From CAYVBJ01 sp964449075 (GTDB lineage Bacteria > Bacteroidota > Rhodothermia > Balneolales > Balneolaceae): DNA of 12,165 bases. The notes under the pieces are model-generated. The model did not search any database and had not been told where the DNA came from. It saw nothing but the letters and a program-made list of their open reading frames with translations. The position numbers and the translations under genes are program-made. The DNA is taken from assembly GCA_964449075.1 (NCBI GenBank), contig CAYVBJ010000073.1, positions 1-12,165 of the forward strand. The letters run 5' to 3'. The stretch's first letter is position 1. Each line of letters starts with the position of its first letter. Below are positions 1-6,902 of the stretch, in pieces.

Positions 1-1390
1 TAAATGAGATCTGTTCAAATGAGTAATCATCCTGCATGCGGTTAATGAGTCCGCGGGTCAGAAATGCATCCGGCCGAACGCCTTCCGCTTCAGAAAGCAG
101 TTCAGAAAGCATCATATTTTCCCTTAGCTCAAATTCACCGCTTCTCCAGACGGCTCCGGTTATGCTGACTCTGTTTTCAAATCGTTCAAGAATTTCATCG
201 ACATAAAGCACATCCCCGCTTTGAATGAGAAATTGATCCACATTCTCGCTGTTTACTGTAAGTATTCTTCTCTCAGTGGGTGTATTGCGGTGAATTCGAA
301 GCTGCCGGGTGTATGCCCGATCGGTAAAAAAGCCGGCAAATCGAATTAAATCGGAGAGAGATTCACCCTCCTTCACCTCAAAATAGAGATCACTTCGCTT
401 GGTCTCTCCAAACACTTCAACACGATGCCTGTAGGGTGGTATCTGTATCACATCACCATCCCGTAGCTGGATATTCCCTTCCTGTACTCCTTCAACCAAG
501 TAATTGTAAAGGTCCAGCTCAGCGATAAGCTCATTATTTCGAAGTACCCTGACCCTCCGATACGCCCCATTTTCATTGGGCCCTCCGGCACGGTATAAAG
601 CGTTATACACCGTAGAGAACGACGGAATTGCATAATCGCCGGGGTTTACAGCCTCACCCACAACAGATACCTGGATCGTTCGGAGCCTGTCGATAGAAAG
701 CCTTGCAAACGTGGTCTGTTCACCATCATCATTGTTGAGGCCGGAATATAATGGCTTTAGATGGTCTCTAATAACCTCGTTGGCTTGCCGAATACTTAAA
801 CCGGCTACATTAACCGGCCCCAGATTTTCGATCATAATGGTTCCCTCCTGGGTAACGGGTAGGCGATAGGTATTTGTTTGATCACCCCATATATAGATAG
901 AGAGTTCGTCCCCGGGGCCCAGCGTGTAGGTTTCGGGGGTGGGTATATTTTGCGACGGGGCGAACTCGGTTTGCTGCTGTCTGAAAATCTCTGCACCAAA
1001 CGTTCGTTTCATTACGTCCGTTACTTCTCTTTCGGGCCGCAGGAATTCGGGAAGCAGGTCTTCTGAAAGACTCTCGTTAGCAGTATCGATAGACATACCA
1101 CTACTTGGTTCTGATGGCAGCTGCTGTATACGTGTTCGCAGCTGCGAGGCTACCGAGGAGGACAAGCCTCTTGAAACAGCAAGCTGCAGCGCCTGGTCTA
1201 CCGATACCCCTTCCTGTTCCGCACGGGCAACAAGTGCTCTTAGCTGTACGTCGGAGATATCATCGGCCCTGAGAGTTCGAAGGTCTTCTGTATTGAACCC
1301 CTGTAACGACTGACTTTGCACATGAAAAGGCTGCAAAATGGATAACAGCAGAATAAACAGAAGTGGAACAATGAATTTTATGTATGTCAT
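1..1390 (-). CDS. Wza-like SLBB polysaccharide export protein, 3' end cut by window edge
   Basis: This is an outer-membrane polysaccharide export protein of the Wza/KpsD class, which forms the exit channel for capsule or exopolysaccharide. Only the first 463 codons are in the window; relatives in Bacteroidota are often clearly longer. Residues 1-28 form a signal peptide (hydrophobic core FIVPLLFILLLSIL, likely cut near VQSQ) with no lipobox cysteine, so it is not an obvious lipoprotein. Residues about 40-92 are a helical region seen in Bacteroidota-type homologues. A Poly_export domain starts at TLGPGDELSIYIWG (156-169) and runs to about 240. SLBB-type repeats follow from 241 (VSVVGEAVNPGDY), 324 (VEVFGE) and 408 (VSITGAV). 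The ATG at 1390 is chosen because the signal peptide follows at once; no Shine-Dalgarno is visible. A 259-bp gap separates it from the epimerase gene upstream, so it may have its own promoter. Family is clear; the polymer it exports is unknown. Confidence 0.9.
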   Translation of the reverse strand, partial: MTYIKFIVPLLFILLLSILQPFHVQSQSLQGFNTEDLRTLRADDISDVQLRALVARAEQEGVSVDQALQLAVSRGLSSSVASQLRTRIQQLPSEPSSGMSIDTANESLSEDLLPEFLRPEREVTDVMKRTFGAEIFRQQQTEFAPSQNIPTPETYTLGPGDELSIYIWGDQTNTYRLPVTQEGTIMIENLGPVNVAGLSIRQANEVIRDHLKPLYSGLNNDDGEQTTFARLSIDRLRTIQVSVVGEAVNPGDYAIPSFSTVYNALYRAGGPNENGAYRRVRVLRNNELIAELDLYNYLVEGVQEGNIQLRDGDVIQIPPYRHRVEVFGETKRSDLYFEVKEGESLSDLIRFAGFFTDRAYTRQLRIHRNTPTERRILTVNSENVDQFLIQSGDVLYVDEILERFENRVSITGAVWRSGEFELRENMMLSELLSEAEGVRPDAFLTRGLINRMQDDYSFEQISF

Positions 1391-1649
1391 GATACCGTGG
1401 AATTACTTTTGCGAATATGTGCAATGTTACTTTATCAGTGATAATATTGGCTAATAAACAAAGAGCTTCACTGAATTCATTTTATTTTCAAAGCTTTATA
1501 CAGTTAGTAGAAAGTCTTGAATTCAAAAGTAAGGGTTTTGATTGTCGGTTGGTAATAAACTGTGATAATTTAGAATTCATTAAATATGTTCTGATAGAAA
1601 GAAATTAAACCGGTATCGAAGGTCAGTACAGATATTTAAAATGTAGCAT
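1391..1649. other. Intergenic gap between epimerase and export genes
   Basis: This AT-rich stretch between two minus-strand genes holds no convincing gene. A plus-strand reading frame of 63 codons (1417-1608) has no family signature, no ribosome site and an antisense orientation to its neighbours. An odd dyad, TTATCA-G-TGATAA, lies at 1432-1444, about 40 bp upstream of the export gene start, where an operator could sit. A palindrome of this size is expected a few times by chance in 12 kb. I see no clear terminator hairpin with a T run after the epimerase stop. Confidence 0.5.
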
Positions 1650-2606
1650 CTAAGATTTGTTTACAAAGGACTTTATAGTTTTTTTAATACCGTCTTCGGA
1701 TTTAACGGGGAGTTCTTCTCCGATCTCATTTATTAACTTTTTGTTCGATACAATAAAATCTTCTGTCAGTTTTTGCAGTCGGTGTTCATTTAACGGGATG
1801 GGCAGATGGTTGCCAAGTTTTGCAACGAACTTCAGTAAATTCAAATTCACATTGATGATTTTAGGTTCCGTTTCGAGTTCCTCAGCAATCAGCTGTATCA
1901 AATCATGTGTATATGTGGGATCATCGTCCGCAATATGATATAATCCTTGCTTAATATTTTTGGTAAGCAGCGCTTTAATGATAAACGAAAAATTATCAAT
2001 CGATACGAATGAACGTTTATTATTAATCTTTCCAAATGGATAAGGATAGCCTTTTTTTATCAAGCCGTACAATAAATTTAGATTACCCTTATTGCCGGGA
2101 CCGTGAATCATGGACGGCCTTAGTATGTAACATTTTTTTTGCTCGCTACTGTTTTCTCTTATGTAGTTTTCTGCCATATACTTTGATTTACCATATGGCG
2201 TAAACGGTTTTGGCGTATAGCTTTCGTCTATAACTCCAACCGGTTTCTCGGTCAGTACGTGAATCGTGCTTACAAAAATAAATTTTTTGGCATTTGGATC
2301 GTCAAGAAATCTATCGAATATTCTTTTTGTCTGTACATAGTTAACCCTATAATACTCTTCATCCTCACCTCTGTTAGAAATTCCAATAACTTTACCGGCA
2401 AGGTGCACATACGAATCAAAATTGTATTTTGCATTAAAAATATCATCATAAGAACATGTCGCAGCAAGGCCGTCCCCTTCCTCTTTTAATGCTTTCACAT
2501 TCCTTGAAGCCCCCGTTAATTCAAAGTCTGAATGCGAGAGGAGGTATTCTTTCAGGTTGTGACCTACAAATCCTCTAACACCGGTAACAACCACTTTTTG
2601 TTTCAT
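1650..2606 (-). CDS. NAD-dependent sugar-nucleotide epimerase/dehydratase (extended SDR)
   Basis: This is a 318-residue extended short-chain dehydrogenase that acts on nucleotide sugars in the cytoplasm. The Rossmann motif TGVRGFVG (8-15) binds NAD(P); HLAG (68-71) is the second SDR signature; the catalytic set is Ser113 (VSTIHV) and Tyr138-x3-Lys142 (YGKSK). The segment RPSMIHGPGNKGN and the later RSFVSIDN match the pattern of UDP-hexose 4-epimerase / 4-ketoreductase relatives used in O-antigen and capsule synthesis (the GalE/WbpV-like group). The ATG at 2606 gives MKQKVVVTG, the normal beginning of the fold, and its length is normal for the family. It begins only 19 bp after the cysN-cysC stop, so it is probably in that operon, linking the sulfate-activation genes to glycan synthesis. 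Exact substrate and whether it epimerises or reduces cannot be told from sequence. Confidence 0.85.
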   Translation of the reverse strand: MKQKVVVTGVRGFVGHNLKEYLLSHSDFELTGASRNVKALKEEGDGLAATCSYDDIFNAKYNFDSYVHLAGKVIGISNRGEDEEYYRVNYVQTKRIFDRFLDDPNAKKFIFVSTIHVLTEKPVGVIDESYTPKPFTPYGKSKYMAENYIRENSSEQKKCYILRPSMIHGPGNKGNLNLLYGLIKKGYPYPFGKINNKRSFVSIDNFSFIIKALLTKNIKQGLYHIADDDPTYTHDLIQLIAEELETEPKIINVNLNLLKFVAKLGNHLPIPLNEHRLQKLTEDFIVSNKKLINEIGEELPVKSEDGIKKTIKSFVNKS

Positions 2607-2625
2607 TTGAACTAATAAATATTGT

Positions 2626-4563
2626 TTATTTCAAAAATTTATTAATCAGTATCGAAACTCCCTCATCTACATTACATACATCTGTATCAATCTCAATTAC
2701 ACTGGTTTGATTTAAATCCGGCTCTTCAAATGGTGCATTATACCCTGTCAAATTCTCAATCTCACCATCTTTTGCTTTTTGATACAGGCCCTTCGGATCT
2801 CTTTCCTGCGCCGTTTTTGTATCACATTTCACATGAATTTCAGTAAATCGTCCCTCCGGAAATAAATTTCGCACACGATCTCTGTCTTTCTTATAGGGTG
2901 ATACAAATGTACAGAGTACAATATTTCCGTGTTCGAAGAAGAGACGTGCAGTTTCTCCTACACGGCGTATATTTTCCGACCGGTCGTCAGGACTAAAGCC
3001 CAGGTCTCCGTTCAATCCATGTCGCACCTGATCACCGTCCAGCAGAACAGTTTGTTTTCCTTCCGCCCATAATTTCTTCTCAAGTTCTTTGGCAATGGTG
3101 CTTTTTCCGGCACCTGATATTCCTGTAAACCAAAGTATATGGGCCATGTGTCCATTTCGTTTTTCCCGCTCTTCTCTTGTAATATTCCACGGCTCCCATA
3201 CTACATTGGGGCTTATCTCAGTTTTTTCTTTCTTTTCAGGTACAGATTCTTCAGGAAGAGGTGGCGCAATGGAATCCGTTGAACCGGCACGAATCATTCC
3301 GGCTCCAACCGTTACGTTCGAAGCGGGGTCAATAATAATAAAGCTTCCGGTTTTTTGATTAATCTGGTATGGATCAAAAAACAACGGCTGTGAGGTTTGC
3401 AGTCGAAGCCTTCCAATTTCATTAAGCTGCAGAGTGTTTGCATCTTCGCGCCCGATTGTATCCACATTCATTCTATAGATCAGATCTTTCACAAACACCT
3501 GGGCGGTTTTTGTCGTGTGTTTAATTACATAGGATTTATGCAGCTCAAGCGGTTCTTCATTCATCCAGCAAACATAGGCCTCAAAATCATTACTTACGTT
3601 CGGAATATTATGTTTCCTGACGATCATATCCCCACGACTGATATCAATTTCGTCTTCGAGTGTAAAGGTTACAGAATCCGCGGGCATTGCTTCATCAAGG
3701 TTTCCATCAAAGGTTACGATATCTTTAATTTTACTGCTCATTCTGGACGGCAGTGCAATAATTTCTTCCCCTGGTTTAACACGTCCCGAGGCCACCCTTC
3801 CCGAAAATCCACGGAAGTTCTGATTTGGCCTGATTACGTACTGTACTGGAAAGCGAAAATCAACAATATTGTTTGACGAATCTACTTTTACCGTTTCCAG
3901 GTGATGCAGAAATGTAGATCCCTTATACCAGTCCAGATTATCGCCTTTATCCACCACATTGTCTCCTTTCAGTGCCGAAATGGGAATGTAGTTGATGTTA
4001 TCTACGTCCAGTTTCTTGGCAAATTCCCTAAAATCATGCACTATTTCATTAAATCGATCTCTGCTGTAATCGACCAAATCCATTTTGTTAATTGCAACAA
4101 CAAGGTGAGGAATTTGAAGAAGCGAAGAAATAAAAGCGTGGCGTTTGGACTGTGTCAGAACACCCTTTGTAGCATCCACCAAAATTACAGCAAGTTCTGC
4201 TGTTGATGCACCCGTTACCATGTTTCTTGTATATTGAATATGGCCTGGGGTATCGGCAATAATAAATTTCCGTTTAGGAGTGGCAAAATATCGATAGGCT
4301 ACATCGATGGTAATTTTTTGTTCGCGCTCTGCCTTTAAACCATCCGTTAAAAGCGCAAGATTTACCTCCTCCTCGCCGCTGCTTCTGCTTGTTTTTTCAA
4401 TAGCTTCCATCTGATCTTCAAAAATCGATTTTGAATCATATAAAAGCCTTCCTATTAACGTACTCTTCCCGTCGTCTACGCTGCCGGCTGTGGTAAACCG
4501 GAGCAGGTCCATGTCGAGATATTTGTTTCCGGAACTGTAGTCTTTACCGTTGGTGTTACTCAT
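2626..4563 (-). CDS. cysNC: Bifunctional sulfate adenylyltransferase large subunit / APS kinase (CysN-CysC)
   Basis: This 645-residue fusion activates sulfate. The CysN half is the GTPase subunit that, with CysD, makes APS from ATP and sulfate; the CysC half phosphorylates APS to PAPS. CysN motifs are the P-loop GSVDDGKS (27-34), DTPGH (104-108) and NKMD (159-162), with EF-Tu-like beta-barrel domains up to roughly residue 440. The APS kinase domain starts near residue 470: P-loop GISGAGKST (481-489), DGDQVRHGLNGDLGFS (509-524), and FVSPYKKDRDRVR. A lysine- and glutamate-rich linker around 450-460 joins the halves. This layout matches NodQ/CysNC proteins and both active sites look intact. The ATG at 4563 leaves about 20 residues before the GTPase fold, as usual. 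Unlike most such operons, cysD is not directly adjacent: a 498-bp cassette lies between. Confidence 0.96.
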   Translation of the reverse strand: MSNTNGKDYSSGNKYLDMDLLRFTTAGSVDDGKSTLIGRLLYDSKSIFEDQMEAIEKTSRSSGEEEVNLALLTDGLKAEREQKITIDVAYRYFATPKRKFIIADTPGHIQYTRNMVTGASTAELAVILVDATKGVLTQSKRHAFISSLLQIPHLVVAINKMDLVDYSRDRFNEIVHDFREFAKKLDVDNINYIPISALKGDNVVDKGDNLDWYKGSTFLHHLETVKVDSSNNIVDFRFPVQYVIRPNQNFRGFSGRVASGRVKPGEEIIALPSRMSSKIKDIVTFDGNLDEAMPADSVTFTLEDEIDISRGDMIVRKHNIPNVSNDFEAYVCWMNEEPLELHKSYVIKHTTKTAQVFVKDLIYRMNVDTIGREDANTLQLNEIGRLRLQTSQPLFFDPYQINQKTGSFIIIDPASNVTVGAGMIRAGSTDSIAPPLPEESVPEKKEKTEISPNVVWEPWNITREEREKRNGHMAHILWFTGISGAGKSTIAKELEKKLWAEGKQTVLLDGDQVRHGLNGDLGFSPDDRSENIRRVGETARLFFEHGNIVLCTFVSPYKKDRDRVRNLFPEGRFTEIHVKCDTKTAQERDPKGLYQKAKDGEIENLTGYNAPFEEPDLNQTSVIEIDTDVCNVDEGVSILINKFLK

Positions 4564-4578
4564 ATTTTGATTAGGTCT

Positions 4579-4611
4579 GAGATGTGAGTTTTTAGTTCTC
4601 AGTGTTTAATT
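4579..4611. repeat. Left arm of 33-bp inverted repeat flanking the four-helix-bundle gene
   Basis: This arm matches the reverse complement of 5044-5076 at 28 of 33 positions with no gap. Read on the plus strand it has a 7-base rhythm: GAGATGT GAGTTTT TAGTTCT CAGTGTT TAATT. It carries stop codons in all three frames on both strands and includes the last sense codon and the stop of the four-helix-bundle gene. Its outer end lies 15 bp before the cysN-cysC start codon. Confidence 0.8.
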
Positions 4612-4971
4612 TTTTTGATTTATCGAATGTTGAGTTGTTTTTACAATTGATGTCAATAACCTGATTAATTCGTCACATTCCCTTATTTTTTCAGTTATGT
4701 CCAAATTTGTTAATCGGCTTTCTTTCAATAAAAGCAACCAGTAGTTGGTCTCTCTTGCTTCTTTAGATGCTAGAGACATTTTGTATAAAAAATCTTTTTT
4801 GGAAAAACCTGCTGATGCTTCCACAACATTTGCGCCAATGCTGGTTCCAGATCTTAGTAACTGTTTTGATAGTACAAATTCCTTTTGTTTTACTAGTTTT
4901 TTGTAAAGTTCAATAATGTTAAGAGCGAAATTGAAGCTTTTGTTATATACCGGTCCTTGATTTTTGCTCAT
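4606..4971 (-). CDS. Four-helix-bundle protein (S23 rRNA intervening-sequence protein family)
   Basis: This is a complete 121-residue protein of the four-helix-bundle (S23/TIGR02436-like) family. Members occur inside some 23S rRNA intervening sequences, as stand-alone genes in many Bacteroidota, and as relatives of the Avd accessory protein of diversity-generating retroelements; the biochemical role of the stand-alone forms is poorly known. The family signature is plain: LLRSGTSIGANVVEASAG near residues 39-56, then SKKDFLYKMSLASKEARETNYWLLLL. The protein is basic and helical with no signal peptide or membrane segment. The ATG at 4971 begins MSKNQGPVYNKSF, a normal start for the family. The gene lies between cysD and cysN-cysC, with which it has no known functional link, and it is bracketed by a 33-bp inverted repeat. 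Its stop codon lies inside one arm. I infer an inserted cassette rather than a true operon member. No rRNA or reverse transcriptase is in the window. Confidence 0.92.
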   Translation of the reverse strand: MSKNQGPVYNKSFNFALNIIELYKKLVKQKEFVLSKQLLRSGTSIGANVVEASAGFSKKDFLYKMSLASKEARETNYWLLLLKESRLTNLDITEKIRECDELIRLLTSIVKTTQHSINQKN

Positions 4972-5043
4972 TGTATATAGATTTAATGAAAGTTTATAAC
5001 TATTAGTATGAGCACTATTTCAATTATCCCTTACAAAATTTTC

Positions 5044-5076
5044 AATTAAAAACTCAGAACTAATCACTCACAACTC
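5044..5076. repeat. Right arm of 33-bp inverted repeat flanking the four-helix-bundle gene
   Basis: This is the partner of the arm at 4579-4611. Read on the minus strand it is GAGTTGT GAGTGAT TAGTTCT GAGTTTT TAATT, again with a period of seven, and has stops in all three frames. The outermost bases overlap the cysD stop codon (5075-5077). Between this arm and the four-helix-bundle start lie 72 AT-rich bases (4972-5043), a likely leader or promoter for that gene. Confidence 0.8.
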
Positions 5077-5983
5077 AAAAGTATCCCTGCTTTTTTCTGT
5101 CTTCCATGGCCGTTTCACTGCGTTTATCGTCGTGGCGATTTCCCCGCTCGGTTTCCCTCGCAGATGATACTTCTTCTATAATTTCTTCAAGGTTTGAGGC
5201 GTTTGATTCCACGGCACCCGTACAGGTTGCGTCACCAATGGTTCTAAAGCGTACAGTTTTCGTCACGATTTCCTCATCATCTTGACGGTTCACAAATTCC
5301 GTATCAGCCAACCATACTCCACGCCTATTAAATACTTTTCGTTCGTGAGCAAAGTAAATTTCAGGTATATCCATTTTTTCCTGGGCGATATACTGCCACA
5401 CATCCATTTCGGTCCAGTTACTTAGCGGAAATACCCGAAAACTTTCACCTGGATTTTTACGCCCGTTAAACAGGTTCCATAATTCCGGGCGCTGCTGCTT
5501 TGGGTTCCACTGGCCAAATACATCCCTGTGGGAAAAAAACCGTTCTTTTGCCCTTGCTTTCTCTTCATCTCTTCGACCACCGCCAAGAGCGGCATCTACC
5601 TGATGCTCTTTCAACGTATCTAACAGGGTAACCGTTTGAAGTGCGTTACGGCTGGCATCCGGACCTGTTTCTTCTTTAACCCGTCCTTTATTAATCGATT
5701 CCTGAACGCTTCCAACAATCAGTTCTACACCATGTTTTTTTACAAGCTGATCTCTGAACTCAATGGTTTCCGGGAAGTTATGTCCGGTATCCACATGCAT
5801 CAAAGGAAAAGGAATTTTTCCAGGGTAAAACGCTTTAAGAGCAAGGTGAAACATGCAGATAGAATCTTTCCCACCTGAAAATAGAAGGACCGGCCTCTCA
5901 AACTGAGCAGCCACCTCTCTCATGATAAATATCCCTTCATCTTCGAGTTCTTTCAGATGATTTTGTGTCTGTACGTCAGTCAT
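5075..5983 (-). CDS. cysD: Sulfate adenylyltransferase subunit 2 (CysD)
   Basis: This 302-residue protein is the catalytic ATP-sulfurylase subunit, which adenylates sulfate to APS in a complex with the CysN GTPase. The PP-loop SGGKDS is at 36-41 within PVLLFSGGKDSICMFHLALKAF. The family-specific GGGRRDEEKARAKERFFS binds substrate in mid-protein, followed by FPLSNWTEMDVWQYIA and FAHERKVFNRRG. The C-terminus AMEDRKKQGYF is the canonical CysD ending, so the gene is complete. ATG at 5983 is chosen from the conserved short N-terminus. The start is preceded by a 150-bp gap, so a promoter for this gene is possible. Downstream, its partner subunit gene is displaced by the four-helix-bundle cassette, whose repeat arm touches the cysD stop codon. 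Confidence 0.96.
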   Translation of the reverse strand: MTDVQTQNHLKELEDEGIFIMREVAAQFERPVLLFSGGKDSICMFHLALKAFYPGKIPFPLMHVDTGHNFPETIEFRDQLVKKHGVELIVGSVQESINKGRVKEETGPDASRNALQTVTLLDTLKEHQVDAALGGGRRDEEKARAKERFFSHRDVFGQWNPKQQRPELWNLFNGRKNPGESFRVFPLSNWTEMDVWQYIAQEKMDIPEIYFAHERKVFNRRGVWLADTEFVNRQDDEEIVTKTVRFRTIGDATCTGAVESNASNLEEIIEEVSSARETERGNRHDDKRSETAMEDRKKQGYF

Positions 5984-6133
5984 TGTGTGTTTTACTATCT
6001 ATTGATTTTTTCGACGAATAAATTTCTCTAAACAGCTTCATAAACTAAAGCTTTCTTGACTGTTTATCCATCTCTAAATACGACCTTTTAGTTCAGTTAT
6101 ACTTCCAAGGGCTTTAAAAGGGTCGCATAAAAC
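5984..6133. other. Intergenic leader between cysQ and cysD
   Basis: This 150-bp gap in an otherwise tight minus-strand gene row is the natural site for a cysD promoter or leader. It is AT-rich. I could find no strong sigma70-like or Bacteroidota-type (TAnnTTTG) box, no riboswitch that I recognise, and no strong terminator after cysQ; a short stem AAACAG/CTGTTT (around 6031-6066) is too weak to call. Confidence 0.35.
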
Positions 6134-6889
6134 TTATATATGGCCAATGATAAATCCATCATTCAGCATATTTTCTTTGTTATATGTAATTGGTGAGATT
6201 CTGTTTCCCTCTCTTCCAGAATACCTGAAAACAGCATCGCCTGCTCCGGTATCCCACTCCATTGTTGGGCCAAGCCGAGGATAAACATCTGCCTTTCCCT
6301 CAGCCAACAGACAAAATTTAAGAGAACTGCCGGCAGGAACCTGATCTCCGATCTGTATTCCCTTTTCTGCAAGCACTTTTTCCATATCACTGCTTCCATG
6401 AGATCGACTGCACACAATTCTCACTGGTTTATTTAAATCCGGAACGTCTGAATAAATACGTTTCCAATTTCCATTTCCATCGACTTTAAATGAACCTTTT
6501 GATTGATATCCTACATATGTAATTCCAGTTGCAGGAATATGGACAACTCCGAAAACCGGAATGTTATTCTCGATCAACGCGATATTTACGGTGAACTCCC
6601 CATTCTTCTTTATGAACTCCTTGGTACCATCCAGAGGATCAACCAGCCAGTATCTGCCCCACTCTTTTCTTACAGAATATTCTGCACTCCCCCCCTCTTC
6701 TGAGATAACAGGAACACCTGAATATCCTTTTTTTAAGCTATCCACAATGACGTGATGTGCGGCGAGATCGGCCTTGGTAAGCGGAGAGTCATCCGATTTA
6801 TGCTCCACTTCAATCGGATCATCATAAAATTGTAAGATTTCTTTTCCCGCTTCTACTGCAATAGAAATGACTGTTTCTTCATTAATCAT
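6134..6889 (-). CDS. cysQ: 3'(2'),5'-bisphosphate nucleotidase (CysQ)
   Basis: This 251-residue enzyme of the inositol-monophosphatase superfamily hydrolyses PAP (and PAPS) to AMP (APS), clearing the inhibitory by-product of PAPS-using reactions. Metal and catalytic motifs are all visible: SEE (63-65), DPLDGTKEFI (84-93) and EWDTGAGDA (211-219). The mid-region GVVHIPATGITYVG is typical of CysQ and not of the inositol enzymes. The ATG at 6889 gives MINEETVISIAVEAGKEILQFY, the expected first helix, and lies 13 bp after the permease stop, so the two are very probably co-transcribed. Presence next to cysD and cysN-cysC supports the PAP role over a generic sugar phosphatase. Confidence 0.93.
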   Translation of the reverse strand: MINEETVISIAVEAGKEILQFYDDPIEVEHKSDDSPLTKADLAAHHVIVDSLKKGYSGVPVISEEGGSAEYSVRKEWGRYWLVDPLDGTKEFIKKNGEFTVNIALIENNIPVFGVVHIPATGITYVGYQSKGSFKVDGNGNWKRIYSDVPDLNKPVRIVCSRSHGSSDMEKVLAEKGIQIGDQVPAGSSLKFCLLAEGKADVYPRLGPTMEWDTGAGDAVFRYSGREGNRISPITYNKENMLNDGFIIGHI

Positions 6890-6902
6890 AGAAAAATATT
6901 CT

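Noticed and set aside
939..1313. Plus-strand frame of 124 codons
   Set aside because: Lies antisense within the export gene, whose signal peptide and Poly_export domain read clearly on the other strand; Ser/Cys-rich shadow.
1432..1444. TTATCA-G-TGATAA dyad as a firm operator
   Set aside because: A 6+6 palindrome is expected a few times by chance in a window of this size; noted only in the gap description.
1417..1608. Plus-strand frame of 63 codons between the export and epimerase genes
   Set aside because: No family signature, no ribosome site, and antisense to both neighbours in AT-rich DNA where frames of this length occur by chance.
3397..3876. Plus-strand frame of 159 codons
   Set aside because: Antisense shadow of the CysN domain, which is intact on the minus strand.
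4606..4971. Four-helix-bundle gene as an Avd protein of a diversity-generating retroelement or as an rRNA intervening sequence
   Set aside because: No reverse transcriptase, template/variable repeat or 23S rRNA sequence is in the window.
4579..5076. Inverted repeats read as a transcription terminator or one mRNA hairpin
   Set aside because: The arms are 432 bases apart with a gene between, and neither arm alone forms a compact stem with a T run.
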